From CADDZP01 sp035948135 (GTDB lineage: Bacteria; Actinomycetota; Acidimicrobiia; Acidimicrobiales; AC-14): DNA of 23,018 bases. Below are positions 6,353 to 15,679 of this stretch, in pieces (positions within the stretch are counted from its first letter, which is position 1; every line of letters starts with the position of its first letter). The translations under genes were made by a program, and so were the position numbers. The notes beneath the pieces are model-generated. The model was given only the letters and a program-made list of their open reading frames with translations, was not told the DNA's origin and made no database searches. Location: positions 1 to 23,018 of the forward strand of contig DASZJL010000148.1 of NCBI GenBank assembly GCA_035948135.1, read 5' to 3'.

Positions 6353-7245
6353 CGGCGCGCACCGTCAACTGCGCGGCGCCCGTCGACCTGCGGCTCACGC
6401 TCGGCCCGCTGTGTCGCGGCGGCGGCGATCCCACCATGCGCTTCGCGGGCGACGGTGTCTGGCGGGCGACACGGACGCCCGAGGGGCCGGCCACGGTCCA
6501 CCTCAGCGGCGGAGGCCATCACGTCGACGTAGAGGCGTGGGGCCCCGGCGCCCAGTGGGCCGTCGAGCACGCGCCTTCTCTCGTTGGGGCCGAGGACCGC
6601 GAGGAGGGGTTCGACGCGAACCACCCGGTCGTCGCTGAGCTGCGGCGCCGCCTGCGCGGCCTGCGCGTCGGCCGCTCGCATGCGGTCGTCGAGGCCCTCA
6701 TCCCGACCGTTCTCGAGCAGAAGGTGCAGGGCATCCAGGCCAAGCGCTCGTACCAGCGCCTCGTCCGGGCCTTGGGCGAACGGGCGCCGGGGCCGGTCGC
6801 CTTGCTGGTACCGCCGTCGCCGGACCGCGTCGTCGCGTTGCCGTACTACGCCTTCCACGGCATGAACGTCGAGCGGCGCCGGGCCGAGACCGTGCGACTG
6901 GTCGCTCGCCACGCCCGCCGGCTCGAAGAGACCACGGCGATGGCGCCGCAGGCTGCGACGAGGCGCCTGCGCGCGCTCCCCGGCGTGGGCGCGTGGACGG
7001 CGGCCGAGGTCTCGCTGGTCGCCCTGGGTGACGCCGATGCCGTCAGCGTCGGCGACTACCACCTTCCCCACCACGTGGCCTGGGCCCTCGCCGGCGAAGC
7101 GCGCGCCGACGACGCCCGCATGCTCGAGCTGCTCGAGCCCTACCGCGGCCACCGCGGTCGCGTCATCCGCCTGTTGGTCGCCGGCCATCCCGGCCCGCCT
7201 CGCTTCGGCCCGCGCTTGCCGCTGAAGAGCATCGCCGCGCACTGA
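6343..7245 (+). CDS. DNA-3-methyladenine glycosylase (AlkA-like, HhH-GPD superfamily)
   Basis: A base-excision-repair glycosylase of about 300 residues that removes damaged, probably alkylated, bases. After an N-terminal beta-rich part comes the helical core: LIPTVLEQKVQGIQAKRSYQRLV is the typical entry, then the helix-hairpin-helix with LRALPGVGAWTAAEV at about residues 207-221, and the catalytic Asp about residue 238 in VSVGDYHLP. The absence of a C-terminal four-Cys iron-sulfur cluster separates it from MutY/Nth. I chose the GTG at 6343, overlapping the previous stop by 10 bases; the longer frame from 6283 only adds Arg/Pro-rich sequence from the other gene. Substrate range is inferred from family resemblance. 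Confidence 0.87.
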   Translation: MAVAARTVNCAAPVDLRLTLGPLCRGGGDPTMRFAGDGVWRATRTPEGPATVHLSGGGHHVDVEAWGPGAQWAVEHAPSLVGAEDREEGFDANHPVVAELRRRLRGLRVGRSHAVVEALIPTVLEQKVQGIQAKRSYQRLVRALGERAPGPVALLVPPSPDRVVALPYYAFHGMNVERRRAETVRLVARHARRLEETTAMAPQAATRRLRALPGVGAWTAAEVSLVALGDADAVSVGDYHLPHHVAWALAGEARADDARMLELLEPYRGHRGRVIRLLVAGHPGPPRFGPRLPLKSIAAH

Positions 7246-7253
7246 CCCATGCC

Positions 7254-7302
7254 GTTCTGGTGACGCTTGACCGCGAGTATCGCGGTGAACCGTCACCAGA
7301 AC
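7254..7302. repeat. 49-nt near-perfect hairpin repeat, copy 1
   Basis: The outer arms are GTTCTGGTGACG and CGTCACCAGAAC, a perfect 12-bp inverted repeat. Inside are a C.C mismatch, two T-A pairs, a G.G mismatch and a further 7-bp stem ACCGCGA/TCGCGGT closed by GTA. It fills most of the gap between two convergent genes (glycosylase and ligase), where it could act as a bidirectional terminator, but no T-run follows on either strand. A second element of identical length and plan lies at 11157-11205. Confidence 0.85.
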
Positions 7303-7311
7303 GAGAAGGGG

Positions 7312-8847
7312 TCAGGGCAGCAGAGCTCGGACCGCGTCGATGGTGTCGGCGTCGGCCGGTGACTTGTCGTCGCGGTAGCGCTTGACGCGGGCGAAGCGGA
7401 GGGCGACACCGCCCGGGTAGCGGGGCGAGCGTTGGGCGCCGTCGAGGGCGATCTCGACGACGAGCTCCGGGCGGACGAAGACGATGATGCCCTCCCGGTG
7501 TGTCTCCCGCGCCAGGAGCTCCTCGGTCTGCCAGGTGAGGAGGGCGTCGGTCAGGCCCTTGAAGGTCTTGCCGACCATGACGAACTCGCCGGTGTCGGGG
7601 TCACGAGCGCCCAGGTGGAGATTCGACAGCCATCCTCGTCGCCGTCCGTGACCCCATTCCGCGCCGAGCACGACGAGGTCGAGCGTGCGAACGGGCTTGA
7701 CCTTGCGCCAGGCACTGCCCCGCCGCCCCGCCTCGTAGAGGCTGGTGAGCGACTTGACCATCACGCCCTCGTGGCCCAGGGCGAGCGCGCCGTCGGCGAA
7801 GGCCTGCGCCTCGGAAGCGTCGGCGGTGATGATCCCCGGGACCCGGTTGGGCTCGGCCACCGACCGGGCGAGGACAACCAGGCGCTGCTCGAGAGGCTCG
7901 TCGATGAGGTCGTGGCCATCGACGTGGAGGACGTCGAAGAAGCGGACGTGCAACTCGCCGTCGGCGTCGGGCTCGTGGCGCGAGAAGCGGCTCATCGTGT
8001 CCTGGAAGGGGCCCGCCCCGTCCTCGCTGACCGCCGTGCCGTACACCTCACCGTCGAGGATGACGGCGTCAACGGGGAGGGCGCGTACGACCTTGACGAC
8101 GCTCGGCAGACGGTCGGTCACCTCGTTGAGGTTGCGCGTGAAGAGGCGGACAACATCGCCTTGGCGGTGCGCCTGAATGCGGGCCCCGTCGAGCTTCCAC
8201 TCCACCGAGCTCGGCCCGTTGGCCTCGATGGCGTCGCCAACCGTGGCAGCCGTGGCCGCCAGCATGGGGAGGACGGGGCGCAGCACCTCGAGGCCGATCG
8301 ACGTGAGCGCCTCCTCGCCCCCATCCAGGGCGTCGGCCGCGACCCGGCACAGGTCACCAGCGAGCATCGCCGCCCTCCGCACGACCGCGATAGGCACTGC
8401 CGCAGCCTTGGCGATGGCGTCGGTCATCACGCCTTCGAGCGCTCCTTGGCGGAGGTCGCCGATCAGGAGCCGGCGAAGGAAGTCGGCTTCGTCGGCCGTC
8501 GCCCTCCCGAAGAGGTCGTCCACGATGCGCCGTCGGGCCGCCGTGCTCCCACTGCCGGTGGCGGCATCGAGGGCGTCGATGGCGGCGTCGACGTCGGCGA
8601 CCGTCAGCGTCGGCTCGCCGGCCGGCGCCAGCTCAGCGGTGGGTCCGAGCAGCGCCCAGCCCACGCCCACCCGGCCCTGGCGCGGCGCGCCGACGAGGAA
8701 ACCGACGACAACGGCGACCTCGGGCGCGGGCACTCGGCGGACGAGCTCGGCAAGCGCGCTGACCTTCGCCGAGCGGGCTCTGGTACTCGCCACCTCGGCC
8801 GACGTGGCGACGACATCGGCGAGGGGAAGGCTTATGCCTTGACGCAC
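7312..8847 (-). CDS. ATP-dependent DNA ligase (actinobacterial LigB-like)
   Basis: A 511-residue ligase that seals 5'-phosphate/3'-OH nicks using ATP. The N-terminal ~200 residues are the helical DNA-binding domain (begins LADVVATSAEVASTR; LLIGDLRQGALEGVM further on). Motif I is EWKLDGARIQAHR with adenylated Lys at about 218. Later motifs include ILDGEVY (III), FFDVLHVDG (IIIa), HEGVMVKSL (IV) and SAWRKVKPVRTLDLVV (V), followed by the OB-fold to the C-terminus. It is a repair-type ligase additional to the essential NAD-dependent LigA expected elsewhere. The only start that keeps the conserved N-terminus is the GTG at 8847, overlapping the FAH-family stop by 16 bases, so expression is probably coupled. 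Confidence 0.93.
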   Translation of the reverse strand: MRQGISLPLADVVATSAEVASTRARSAKVSALAELVRRVPAPEVAVVVGFLVGAPRQGRVGVGWALLGPTAELAPAGEPTLTVADVDAAIDALDAATGSGSTAARRRIVDDLFGRATADEADFLRRLLIGDLRQGALEGVMTDAIAKAAAVPIAVVRRAAMLAGDLCRVAADALDGGEEALTSIGLEVLRPVLPMLAATAATVGDAIEANGPSSVEWKLDGARIQAHRQGDVVRLFTRNLNEVTDRLPSVVKVVRALPVDAVILDGEVYGTAVSEDGAGPFQDTMSRFSRHEPDADGELHVRFFDVLHVDGHDLIDEPLEQRLVVLARSVAEPNRVPGIITADASEAQAFADGALALGHEGVMVKSLTSLYEAGRRGSAWRKVKPVRTLDLVVLGAEWGHGRRRGWLSNLHLGARDPDTGEFVMVGKTFKGLTDALLTWQTEELLARETHREGIIVFVRPELVVEIALDGAQRSPRYPGGVALRFARVKRYRDDKSPADADTIDAVRALLP

Positions 8848-9647
8848 TCGTTCACGAGCTCGCCCAGGCCCTCGATGCTGGTGCGTACGACCTGGCCCGG
8901 CTGCAGGAACCGCGGCGGTTGCATGCCCGCTCCGACCCCGCTCGGCGTGCCGGTGGAGAACACGTCGCCCGGCTCGAGGGTGATGATCGTGCTGACGTAG
9001 CTGACGATGTCGACCGGCTTGAACAGCAGATCGGACGTCCGCGCCTCCTGCACGACTTCGCCGTCGACCTCACACCGCAGGAGAAGATCGGCGGCGTGGT
9101 CGACCTCGTCGGGCGAAACGAGCGCGGGACCGAGCGGCGTGCTCTGCTCCCACGTCTTGCCCTGCAGCCACTCGCTGGTGCGCCACTGCCAATCGCGCAT
9201 CGACACGTCGTTGCAGATCGCGTACCCGGCGATGGCGTCGGCAGCCTCGTCGGCCGAGGCGTTGCGCACGCGGCGGCCGATCACGAACGCCAGCTCCGCC
9301 TCCCAGTCCACGGCGTTGGACGCCTCGGGCAGACGAATGGGGTCCCGGGCGCCGACAAGGGCAGGTGGAAACTTGACGAACAGGGTTGGGTACTTCGGGA
9401 GCTCGGCGCCCATCTCCTCGATGTGACTGCGGTAGTTGAGCCCGAGGCAGATGATCTTGGACGGCCGAGGGATGAGGGGGGCCAGGTCGGCGTCGACCAG
9501 GTCGACCGCCGCGCCCGCCGCGCCGACGCCCTCCACTCCTCGCTCGAGGACAGCAGCAACATCGGGCGCGTCCAGGGGCACGACGTGGCCGCCATCGACG
9601 CGCGCTGCCCTGGTTCCGTCTGGGGTTCTAATGGTGACGAGGCGCAC
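8832..9647 (-). CDS. Fumarylacetoacetate hydrolase (FAH) family protein
   Basis: A 271-residue FAH-fold enzyme. Family features: ICLGLNYRSHIEEMG before the active site, the metal-binding acidic residues Glu116 and Glu118 in DWEAELAFVIG and Asp147 in CNDVSMRD, the substrate loop (GKTWEQSTPLGPALV), and the C-terminal GDVFSTGTPSGVG. Members are metal-dependent C-C hydrolases, decarboxylases or isomerases of 2-oxo acids in aromatic-compound breakdown, or oxaloacetate decarboxylases; the exact substrate is not readable. It starts at a GTG (9647) about 40 nt below tRNA-Met with no clear SD, and overlaps the ligase start by 16 bases. The pairing with a DNA ligase has no obvious biochemical logic. 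Confidence 0.9.
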   Translation of the reverse strand: MRLVTIRTPDGTRAARVDGGHVVPLDAPDVAAVLERGVEGVGAAGAAVDLVDADLAPLIPRPSKIICLGLNYRSHIEEMGAELPKYPTLFVKFPPALVGARDPIRLPEASNAVDWEAELAFVIGRRVRNASADEAADAIAGYAICNDVSMRDWQWRTSEWLQGKTWEQSTPLGPALVSPDEVDHAADLLLRCEVDGEVVQEARTSDLLFKPVDIVSYVSTIITLEPGDVFSTGTPSGVGAGMQPPRFLQPGQVVRTSIEGLGELVNECVKA

Positions 9648-9688
9648 GGTCGGTCAGCCTGGCACAGCCCGCAGCCAGTCACGAGGAG

Positions 9689-9760
9689 TGGGCCGGGATG
9701 GGATCGAACCATCGCGCGACGGATTATGAGTCCGCTGCTCTGCCACTGAGCTACCGGCCC
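9689..9760 (-). tRNA. tRNA-Met (anticodon CAT), probably elongator
   Basis: Minus strand: GGGCCGGTAGCTCAG at the 5' end, fully paired with CCGGCCC plus discriminator A. The anticodon arm GCGGA-CTCATAA-TCCGT gives CAT. The standard 5' G-C acceptor pair argues against the initiator, which has an unpaired first base. An Ile2 tRNA with a lysidine-modified CAT cannot be ruled out by eye. CCA is not encoded. Confidence 0.88.
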
Positions 9761-9779
9761 GGGCCGCTACGCCTTCTGT

Positions 9780-10952
9780 CTAGTAGTTGACGGCGGCGTT
9801 CTGGTCGGCCGACGTGGGGTTCGGCGTGTTGGTGCGGGCCTTGGCGCCCCCGGCGTTGAGGATCACGACGGTGGTGCCGTTCGAAACCTGGTTGAAGAGG
9901 TCGAGCTCGTCCCCGCCACGCATGCGGATACAACCGTGGGAAGCGCTCGTACCGATCGAGCCGACGTCGGGCGTCTCGTGGATGAGGATGCCGGCAGCAC
10001 TCAACGCCAGGGCATGGGTGCCAAGGGGGTTGGTCGGGCCGGGGCCGATCGTCTCTGGCATCGATGTCGACCAGCTGTCGTGGGGGTTGTGCCACGTGGG
10101 GTTGGTCTGCTTGCTGACGACCCTGAACTGGCCGGTCGGCGTCGGGAACTCGGGCCGGCCCGTGGCCACGTCGTAGGTCTTCGCGACCTGGCCGTTCTTG
10201 TAGAGGTACAGCTTGTTCTCGCCGGTGCGCACCAGGATGATGGTCCCGAAGGCGTCATGCTGCACGGCCGCCTTGGGATGGACCACTGGCAGGTGGATCT
10301 GCTTCTCGCCGCGCTGGACCCCCTGGGTGAGCATGACCTTGGCCCGCTCGGTGTCGAGGGCGCGGCCGTCGCGGTCGGGTGTGACATTCACGAAACCCGT
10401 CGACGTGTCGAGGCGCGCGTTCTGGGGAGCGATCGCCACCGCCTTCTTGGCCTGTTCGAGCAGAGACGCCGACTGTCCGGTTGTCCAGTCGGGCTTGAGG
10501 GCGATGTTGCGGTGGTCGTTGCCCTGGAACCGCCGCCACGCCCGCTGGTAGACGTTGCCCTCGTGGTTCGGCGCCATCGCCTTGCGCACCGCGGCGGGGA
10601 CGTCGAGCTGCAAGCCCATGTCCCACGCGGTCGTGTCGGCCTGGAACCCGTCGGCGTCGACGTGGATGGGCTGGTGCAGCGGAGCCTCGAGCTGGGCCCG
10701 CACCTTGTCGACGGCCGCCTGGTACCGCAGACCGCCGACGTTGACGCCGCCGATCACCGTGTCCGTGGGCAGCACGTCGATGGTGCGGTTGTCGTACTGG
10801 ATGGCCCAGGCGCTGGCCGCGCCAAGCATGGCGGCGAGCAGCAGCACGACGATCGCCACGACCTTCGGCCCCCGGCTGAAACGCGGACGCGCGAACGCAC
10901 GCTTGCGCAAAAACGCGAACGCGCCCATTCCCGCCGCTTGCCTGGTGGCCAT
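9780..10952 (-). CDS. L,D-transpeptidase (YkuD) with N-terminal membrane anchor
   Basis: A 390-residue peptidoglycan-modifying enzyme forming 3-3 cross-links or attaching chains between stem peptides outside the membrane. After a basic cytoplasmic N-terminus comes one transmembrane segment (VVAIVVLLLAAMLGAASAWAI, about residues 31-51), then a periplasmic region resembling the peptidoglycan-binding/VanW-type repeats (about 60-230), then the YkuD domain (about 240-370). The catalytic motif is complete: His in ILIHETPDVGSIG and the nucleophile Cys341 in ASHGCIRM. The tail is Asn/Thr/Pro-rich. The ATG at 10952 lies 9 nt after TAACCT; an internal ATG at 10926 is possible. It sits between tRNA-Asn and tRNA-Met on the same strand, 19 nt from the latter. 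Confidence 0.92.
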   Translation of the reverse strand: MATRQAAGMGAFAFLRKRAFARPRFSRGPKVVAIVVLLLAAMLGAASAWAIQYDNRTIDVLPTDTVIGGVNVGGLRYQAAVDKVRAQLEAPLHQPIHVDADGFQADTTAWDMGLQLDVPAAVRKAMAPNHEGNVYQRAWRRFQGNDHRNIALKPDWTTGQSASLLEQAKKAVAIAPQNARLDTSTGFVNVTPDRDGRALDTERAKVMLTQGVQRGEKQIHLPVVHPKAAVQHDAFGTIILVRTGENKLYLYKNGQVAKTYDVATGRPEFPTPTGQFRVVSKQTNPTWHNPHDSWSTSMPETIGPGPTNPLGTHALALSAAGILIHETPDVGSIGTSASHGCIRMRGGDELDLFNQVSNGTTVVILNAGGAKARTNTPNPTSADQNAAVNY

Positions 10953-10961
10953 GAGCGAAAC

Positions 10962-10967
10962 AGGTTA
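10962..10967 (-). promoter_or_regulatory. Putative -10 box (TAACCT) of the L,D-transpeptidase gene
   Basis: On the minus strand TAACCT-N9-ATG, with no Shine-Dalgarno in the gap. It is slightly further from the start than the other such boxes, so support is weaker. Confidence 0.25.
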
Positions 10968-11037
10968 GCGAAGGTTTTCCACAGAGTGTCCAGCGCGCCG
11001 TCGGCGACTGGGTTCACGAACAGTGGTCGCGGTAACG

Positions 11038-11110
11038 CTCCGGGGGCGAGACTTGAACTCGCAACCTATTGATTAACAGTCAACCGCTCTGCCAATTGAG
11101 CTACCCCGGA
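11038..11110 (-). tRNA. tRNA-Asn (anticodon GTT)
   Basis: Minus strand: TCCGGGGTAGCTCAATTGG at the 5' end pairs with CCCCGGA plus discriminator G, the expected base for Asn. The anticodon arm GTTGA-CTGTTAA-TCAAT gives GTT. The T arm is intact (GAGTTCAAGTC) and CCA is not encoded. Confidence 0.96.
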
Positions 11111-11156
11111 ATGGCGTCCGAAGCTACCAGTGCATCGAAGCGCGGCCGGCTTTCAC

Positions 11157-11205
11157 GTTCTGGCGGTCGTGGACATCGCCATACGGCGTCTAGGACCGCC
11201 AGAAG
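11157..11205. repeat. 49-nt near-perfect hairpin repeat, copy 2
   Basis: The arms GTTCTGGCGGTC and GACCGCCAGAAG pair over 11 bp (only the outermost pair fails), followed by an inner stem around GGAC...GTCT and CG...CG. Length (12+25+12), the TTCTGG/CCAGAA ends, and the inner GAC..CG.....CG..GT symmetry match copy 1 at 7254-7302, while several stem pairs have changed on both sides. It lies in the 140-nt gap between tRNA-Asn and the plus-strand gene at 11251, which otherwise shows nothing I can identify. Confidence 0.8.
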
Positions 11206-11250
11206 TGTTCGCCAGGGTGTGACCGTGAACCCGCGGGGTAAACACAAGTC

Positions 11251-11499
11251 ATGCGCATGAGACTTGCCTTCGGGGTGGGATTTGGGGTCGGGTACTACCT
11301 CGGAGCGATGGCCGGGCGGGAGCGCTACGAGCAGCTCAACCGGCTGGCACGCAAGGTGAAGAGCTCGGACGCCTTCCAGACGGCGGAACACAAGGCCAAG
11401 GCCGCCGTCGACCTCGGTGTCGAGCGGGCCAAGGACGCGGTCGAGAACAGGACCGGCAACGGCCACGGCACCGTCCAGCCTTCCGACCCCAGGCCCTAG
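11251..11499 (+). CDS. Small membrane-associated protein, YtxH-like
   Basis: An 82-residue protein with a short hydrophobic Gly-rich segment (LAFGVGFGVGYYLGAMAG, residues 5-22) ending in the GRERYEQL motif, then an amphipathic charged helix (LARKVKSSDAFQTAEHKAKAAVDLGVERAKDAV) and a polar tail. This plan resembles the YtxH-like small proteins common in actinobacteria; no biochemical role is established. The ATG at 11251 or the in-frame ATG at 11257 could be used; TAAACA lies 6 nt before the first, which may be a -10 box of a leaderless transcript. It converges with rpoD, stops 11 nt apart. Confidence 0.72.
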   Translation: MRMRLAFGVGFGVGYYLGAMAGRERYEQLNRLARKVKSSDAFQTAEHKAKAAVDLGVERAKDAVENRTGNGHGTVQPSDPRP

Positions 11500-11510
11500 A
11501 CGGGGAAGGA

Positions 11511-12784
<1,274 letters not shown>

Positions 12785-12788
<4 letters not shown>

Positions 12789-14551
12789 GCCTCCACCTCG
12801 AGCCGGTCGACGAGCCAGCGTACCAACCTGTCGCTCGCATCGACGGCTGAACCGGGGTCGCGCAACTCATCCACCGTCAACTTCAGCCAACCCATTGCCG
12901 GCGCAAACGCTGCAGGGTCGTCGGAGTCGCGCGCCGCGATCTCCAACTCGCGCAGGGCGCGGATGCCTGCCTCACGAGCCAAACGGCCGACCACGTTGTC
13001 GGCGTCCTGGGACGGCTCTTCCACCGCCAGGCGTTGCAACATGTCGGCGGCGGCCGGATCGGCGACGGCAACGGCCTCGTGCAGCGAATCAGTGGACATC
13101 AGGGCGCGGTAGGCGGCGGCTGTGAGCTCGTCGGCGAAGAGGACCTCGTGCAACCGCGCCTGCATCGCGTCGCGGTCGTGCACGGCGAGTAGCAGCGCTT
13201 CCTCTTCGGCGCTGCGCGACAACACGATGCGGCTGGCGCGCGTGGGAGTGGACGCACGAGTCGGCGCGCTCGTGAGCCTCCCCTTCTTCAAGGCCTCGCG
13301 CAGGCGGTCGGCCTCGATTCGCGTACGCGCCGACACCTCCATCACGTACTGGTCGCGGACGAACTCGTCGGGGTGCTCACGGATCATGTCGAGGGCGGCC
13401 TCCGCGGCCCGCGCCCGGCCCTCGGGCGTGGACAGCGAGGCCGCGTGGAGCGCCCGCTCGATGCGGAAGGCGAGGAACGGCCGGGCCTGCTCGACAGCGG
13501 CGCGCAGTCGCTCGGGCTCGCTCCGAGCGAGGTCGGCGGGGTCGGAGCCGGGCGGCAAGTCGGCAACGGCGATGTCGACCTCGTACTTGCGCTCCCACTC
13601 GTACAGGCGCTCGGCGGCCGCCTGACCAGCGGTGTCGGCGTCATAGGCCAGCACGAGGCGGCGGGCGAAATTCTTCAGCGTCCGAATCTGGTCCTCGGTG
13701 AGCGCCGTCCCCCATCCGGCCACGGCCCGGGGCACGCCGGCCAGGAAGAATCCGATGACGTCGGTGGAGCCCTCGCACACGATGACCTCGCCGGCCCGGA
13801 CGACGTCGGCCTTCGCCCAGTTGAGCCCGTAGAGCACCTTGCTCTTGGAGTACAGCGGCGACTCGGCCGAGTTCTTGTACTTCGGTCCGTCGGCTCCCGG
13901 GAGGGCGCGGCCGCTGAACGCCACGGGCTCGCCGCGCGAGTCGAAGATCGGGAACATCACCCGACCGCGGAAGGCGTCCTGCTGCCGGTTGCGGCGGTTG
14001 ACGAACCCCAGGCCGGTGTCGCGCAGAATGTCGTCGGGCACCTTCAGGGTGCGGGCGAGGGCGTCCCAGTCGTCCGGCGCCCACCCGAGCTGGAACTGAC
14101 GGACGACGTCGCCGTCGTAGCCGCGGGACCGCAGGTAGGAGCGCCCCGCCGCCCCGTCGTCGCCGCCCAGAAGACGCTGGTGGTACCACTCGACGGCCTG
14201 CTTCATCACCTCGACGAGCCGGTCGCGTCGCTGGTGGTCGCGAGAAACAGCAGCCTGGTCGTAGCGCACCTGGACGCCGGCCTTGACCGCCAGCCGCTCG
14301 ACCGCCTCGGCGAACTCGAGGTGCTCGACCTCGCGCACGAACGTGATCACGTCGCCCTTGGCTTGGCAGCCGAAACAGTAATAGAGCCCCTCTGTGGCGT
14401 TAATCGAGAACGAGGGGGTCTTCTCGGCGTGGAACGGGCACAGGCCGATCCAGCGCTGGCCGACCTTCTTGAGGGCGAGGTGCTCGCTGGCCAGCTGGAC
14501 GAAGTCGGTGGCCTCGCGGACGCGGGCGATGTCCTCGGCAAGGATGCCCAC
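12785..14551 (-). CDS. dnaG: DNA primase DnaG
   Basis: A 588-residue primase that makes RNA primers at the replication fork. The N-terminal zinc finger is of the CHC2 type: Cys38-x2-His41-x17-Cys59-x2-Cys62 (CPFH ... CFGC). It is followed by the polymerase core and the Toprim motifs EGSTDVIGF and AYDADTAGQAA, with the metal-binding acidic residues present. The remaining C-terminal part (from about residue 430) should be the helicase-interaction domain. The GTG at 14551 begins MGILAEDIARVREATD, the expected primase start; no Shine-Dalgarno lies at normal distance. It is first in a unit with rpoD (4-base overlap). The 114 nt upstream to the next gene hold no clear promoter. Confidence 0.95.
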
Positions 14552-14665
14552 GGCTAGTCAGATTCCCCCGGCCCCATCATCCGACGGTACCGCGACCCCT
14601 GTGACATTTTGCGCCCACCGCCAAAGCAGGGACACGCCCGGCCGGGGTCGAACCTTCTCGTCAGG

Positions 14666-14821
14666 ATGGTCTACAACGGCGAACCGCTGATCAGGTGCCC
14701 AGGGTGCCGGACGTTTGTCCCGATCGAGCCGTACGTGGAGCTCGTGGGCGACTCGCCCGTGCTCGACTGCCCGGCCTGCCGCGGCGCCCGTGACCTGATC
14801 CTCGAGCACTCGTTGAACTAA
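14666..14821 (+). CDS. Zinc-ribbon miniprotein, about 51 residues
   Basis: A short frame from the ATG at 14666 encodes a protein with two CxxC knuckles, CPGC (about residues 11-14) and CPAC (about 38-41), 23 residues apart: a single zinc ribbon. The segment between is beta-like (TFVPIEPYVELVGDSPVLD), and the end is a short helix. The frame continues upstream to a TTG at 14609, but that part reads as Pro/Arg-rich spacer and no SD supports it. The gene ends 9 nt before the methyltransferase start, suggesting one transcript. Function unknown; such ribbons often bind nucleic acid or a partner protein. Confidence 0.62.
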   Translation: MVYNGEPLIRCPGCRTFVPIEPYVELVGDSPVLDCPACRGARDLILEHSLN

Positions 14822-14830
14822 TCCTGGACC

Positions 14831-15679
14831 GTGGCACGGCATGTCCGTCTCGGGGAGTTCCTCGTCGGCGTCGCCGGGCTGGGCCTGCTACGTCACGTCT
14901 TCACCGGCGACGACGCCGCCGCGGCGGCCCGCATGAAGGAGATCCGGGGAATCGTCGGCAGTGACGACGAGGTCTACGCCCTCGGCGTCGACGTACCCGT
15001 TCTCGACGCCCGATCCGGATACGCGAGGTGGGCGGAGACCTACGACCAGCCTGGCAACCCACTGATCTCGGTGGAGCAGCCGTTGGTGTGGGCGATGCTC
15101 GAACACCTGCCTCCCGGTGACGCCCTCGATGCCGCTTGCGGAACCGGGCGCCACGCCAAGTACCTCGCCCAGCTCGGCCACCACGTCGTCGGCGTGGACG
15201 GGTCACCGGACATGCTGGCCAAGGCGAAGGCCGACGTCCCCGAAGCCGACTTCCGCGAAGGCGACCTGACGTCGCTCCCTGTCGACGCCGCCAACTTCGA
15301 CGTCGCCGTCTGCGCGCTCGCCCTCGAGCACGTGGCCGACCTCGACGCGGCCATCTCGGAGTTGGCGCGCGTCGTGCGCCCCGGGGGGCGGGTCATCGTT
15401 TCGGACCTCCACCCGGTCGCCGTCGCCGTCGGCGGCGCCGCGTATTTCCAGGACGCGGCTGGCGGCGCCGGCGTCGTCCGCGGCTTCCGACACCTGCACG
15501 GGGACTACCTCCGCGCCTTCAGACGGGCCGGACTCGTGGTGGAGCAGTGCCTCGAGCCGCCCATGAGCGAGGAGGAAGTCGGGATGCAGGGCCCGGCGGC
15601 AACCTTCCTGCCCGCCGCGGCCGAGGCCGCGTACCTCGGCCTCCCGATGGCGCTGATCTGGGAGCTGCGCAGCAGCTAG
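14831..15679 (+). CDS. SAM-dependent methyltransferase (class I, Methyltransf_11-like)
   Basis: A 282-residue methyltransferase. The Rossmann motif I is ALDAACGTGRHAKYLA (about residues 98-113), followed by the acidic ribose-binding residue in VVGVDGSPDML, motif around FREGDLTSLP, post-I motif FDVAVCALALEHV and VVRPGGRVIVSDLHP. These resemble the small-molecule/UbiE group, but the acceptor is not known. The N-terminal 60 residues are extra and partly hydrophobic (LVGVAGLGLLRHVF). The GTG at 14831 comes 9 nt after the zinc-ribbon gene. The stop codon overlaps that of the convergent S9 peptidase: both stops lie in the same CTAG. Confidence 0.88.
   Translation: MARHVRLGEFLVGVAGLGLLRHVFTGDDAAAAARMKEIRGIVGSDDEVYALGVDVPVLDARSGYARWAETYDQPGNPLISVEQPLVWAMLEHLPPGDALDAACGTGRHAKYLAQLGHHVVGVDGSPDMLAKAKADVPEADFREGDLTSLPVDAANFDVAVCALALEHVADLDAAISELARVVRPGGRVIVSDLHPVAVAVGGAAYFQDAAGGAGVVRGFRHLHGDYLRAFRRAGLVVEQCLEPPMSEEEVGMQGPAATFLPAAAEAAYLGLPMALIWELRSS

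Noticed and set aside
7254..7302. Canonical rho-independent terminator
   Set aside because: No T-run follows on either strand; called a repeat, although termination between convergent genes remains possible.
7243..7314. TGACCC...GGGTCA as a further outer stem of hairpin copy 1
   Set aside because: Half of each arm is simply the two convergent TGA stops, and the intervening bases do not pair; probably coincidence.
9689..9760. Initiator tRNA-Met
   Set aside because: The first acceptor pair is a normal G-C; initiators have a mismatched first pair and a GGG/CCC anticodon stem, absent here.
9936..11072. 378-codon plus-strand frame opposite the L,D-transpeptidase
   Set aside because: Runs through tRNA-Asn and mirrors a well-supported gene; no recognisable domains.
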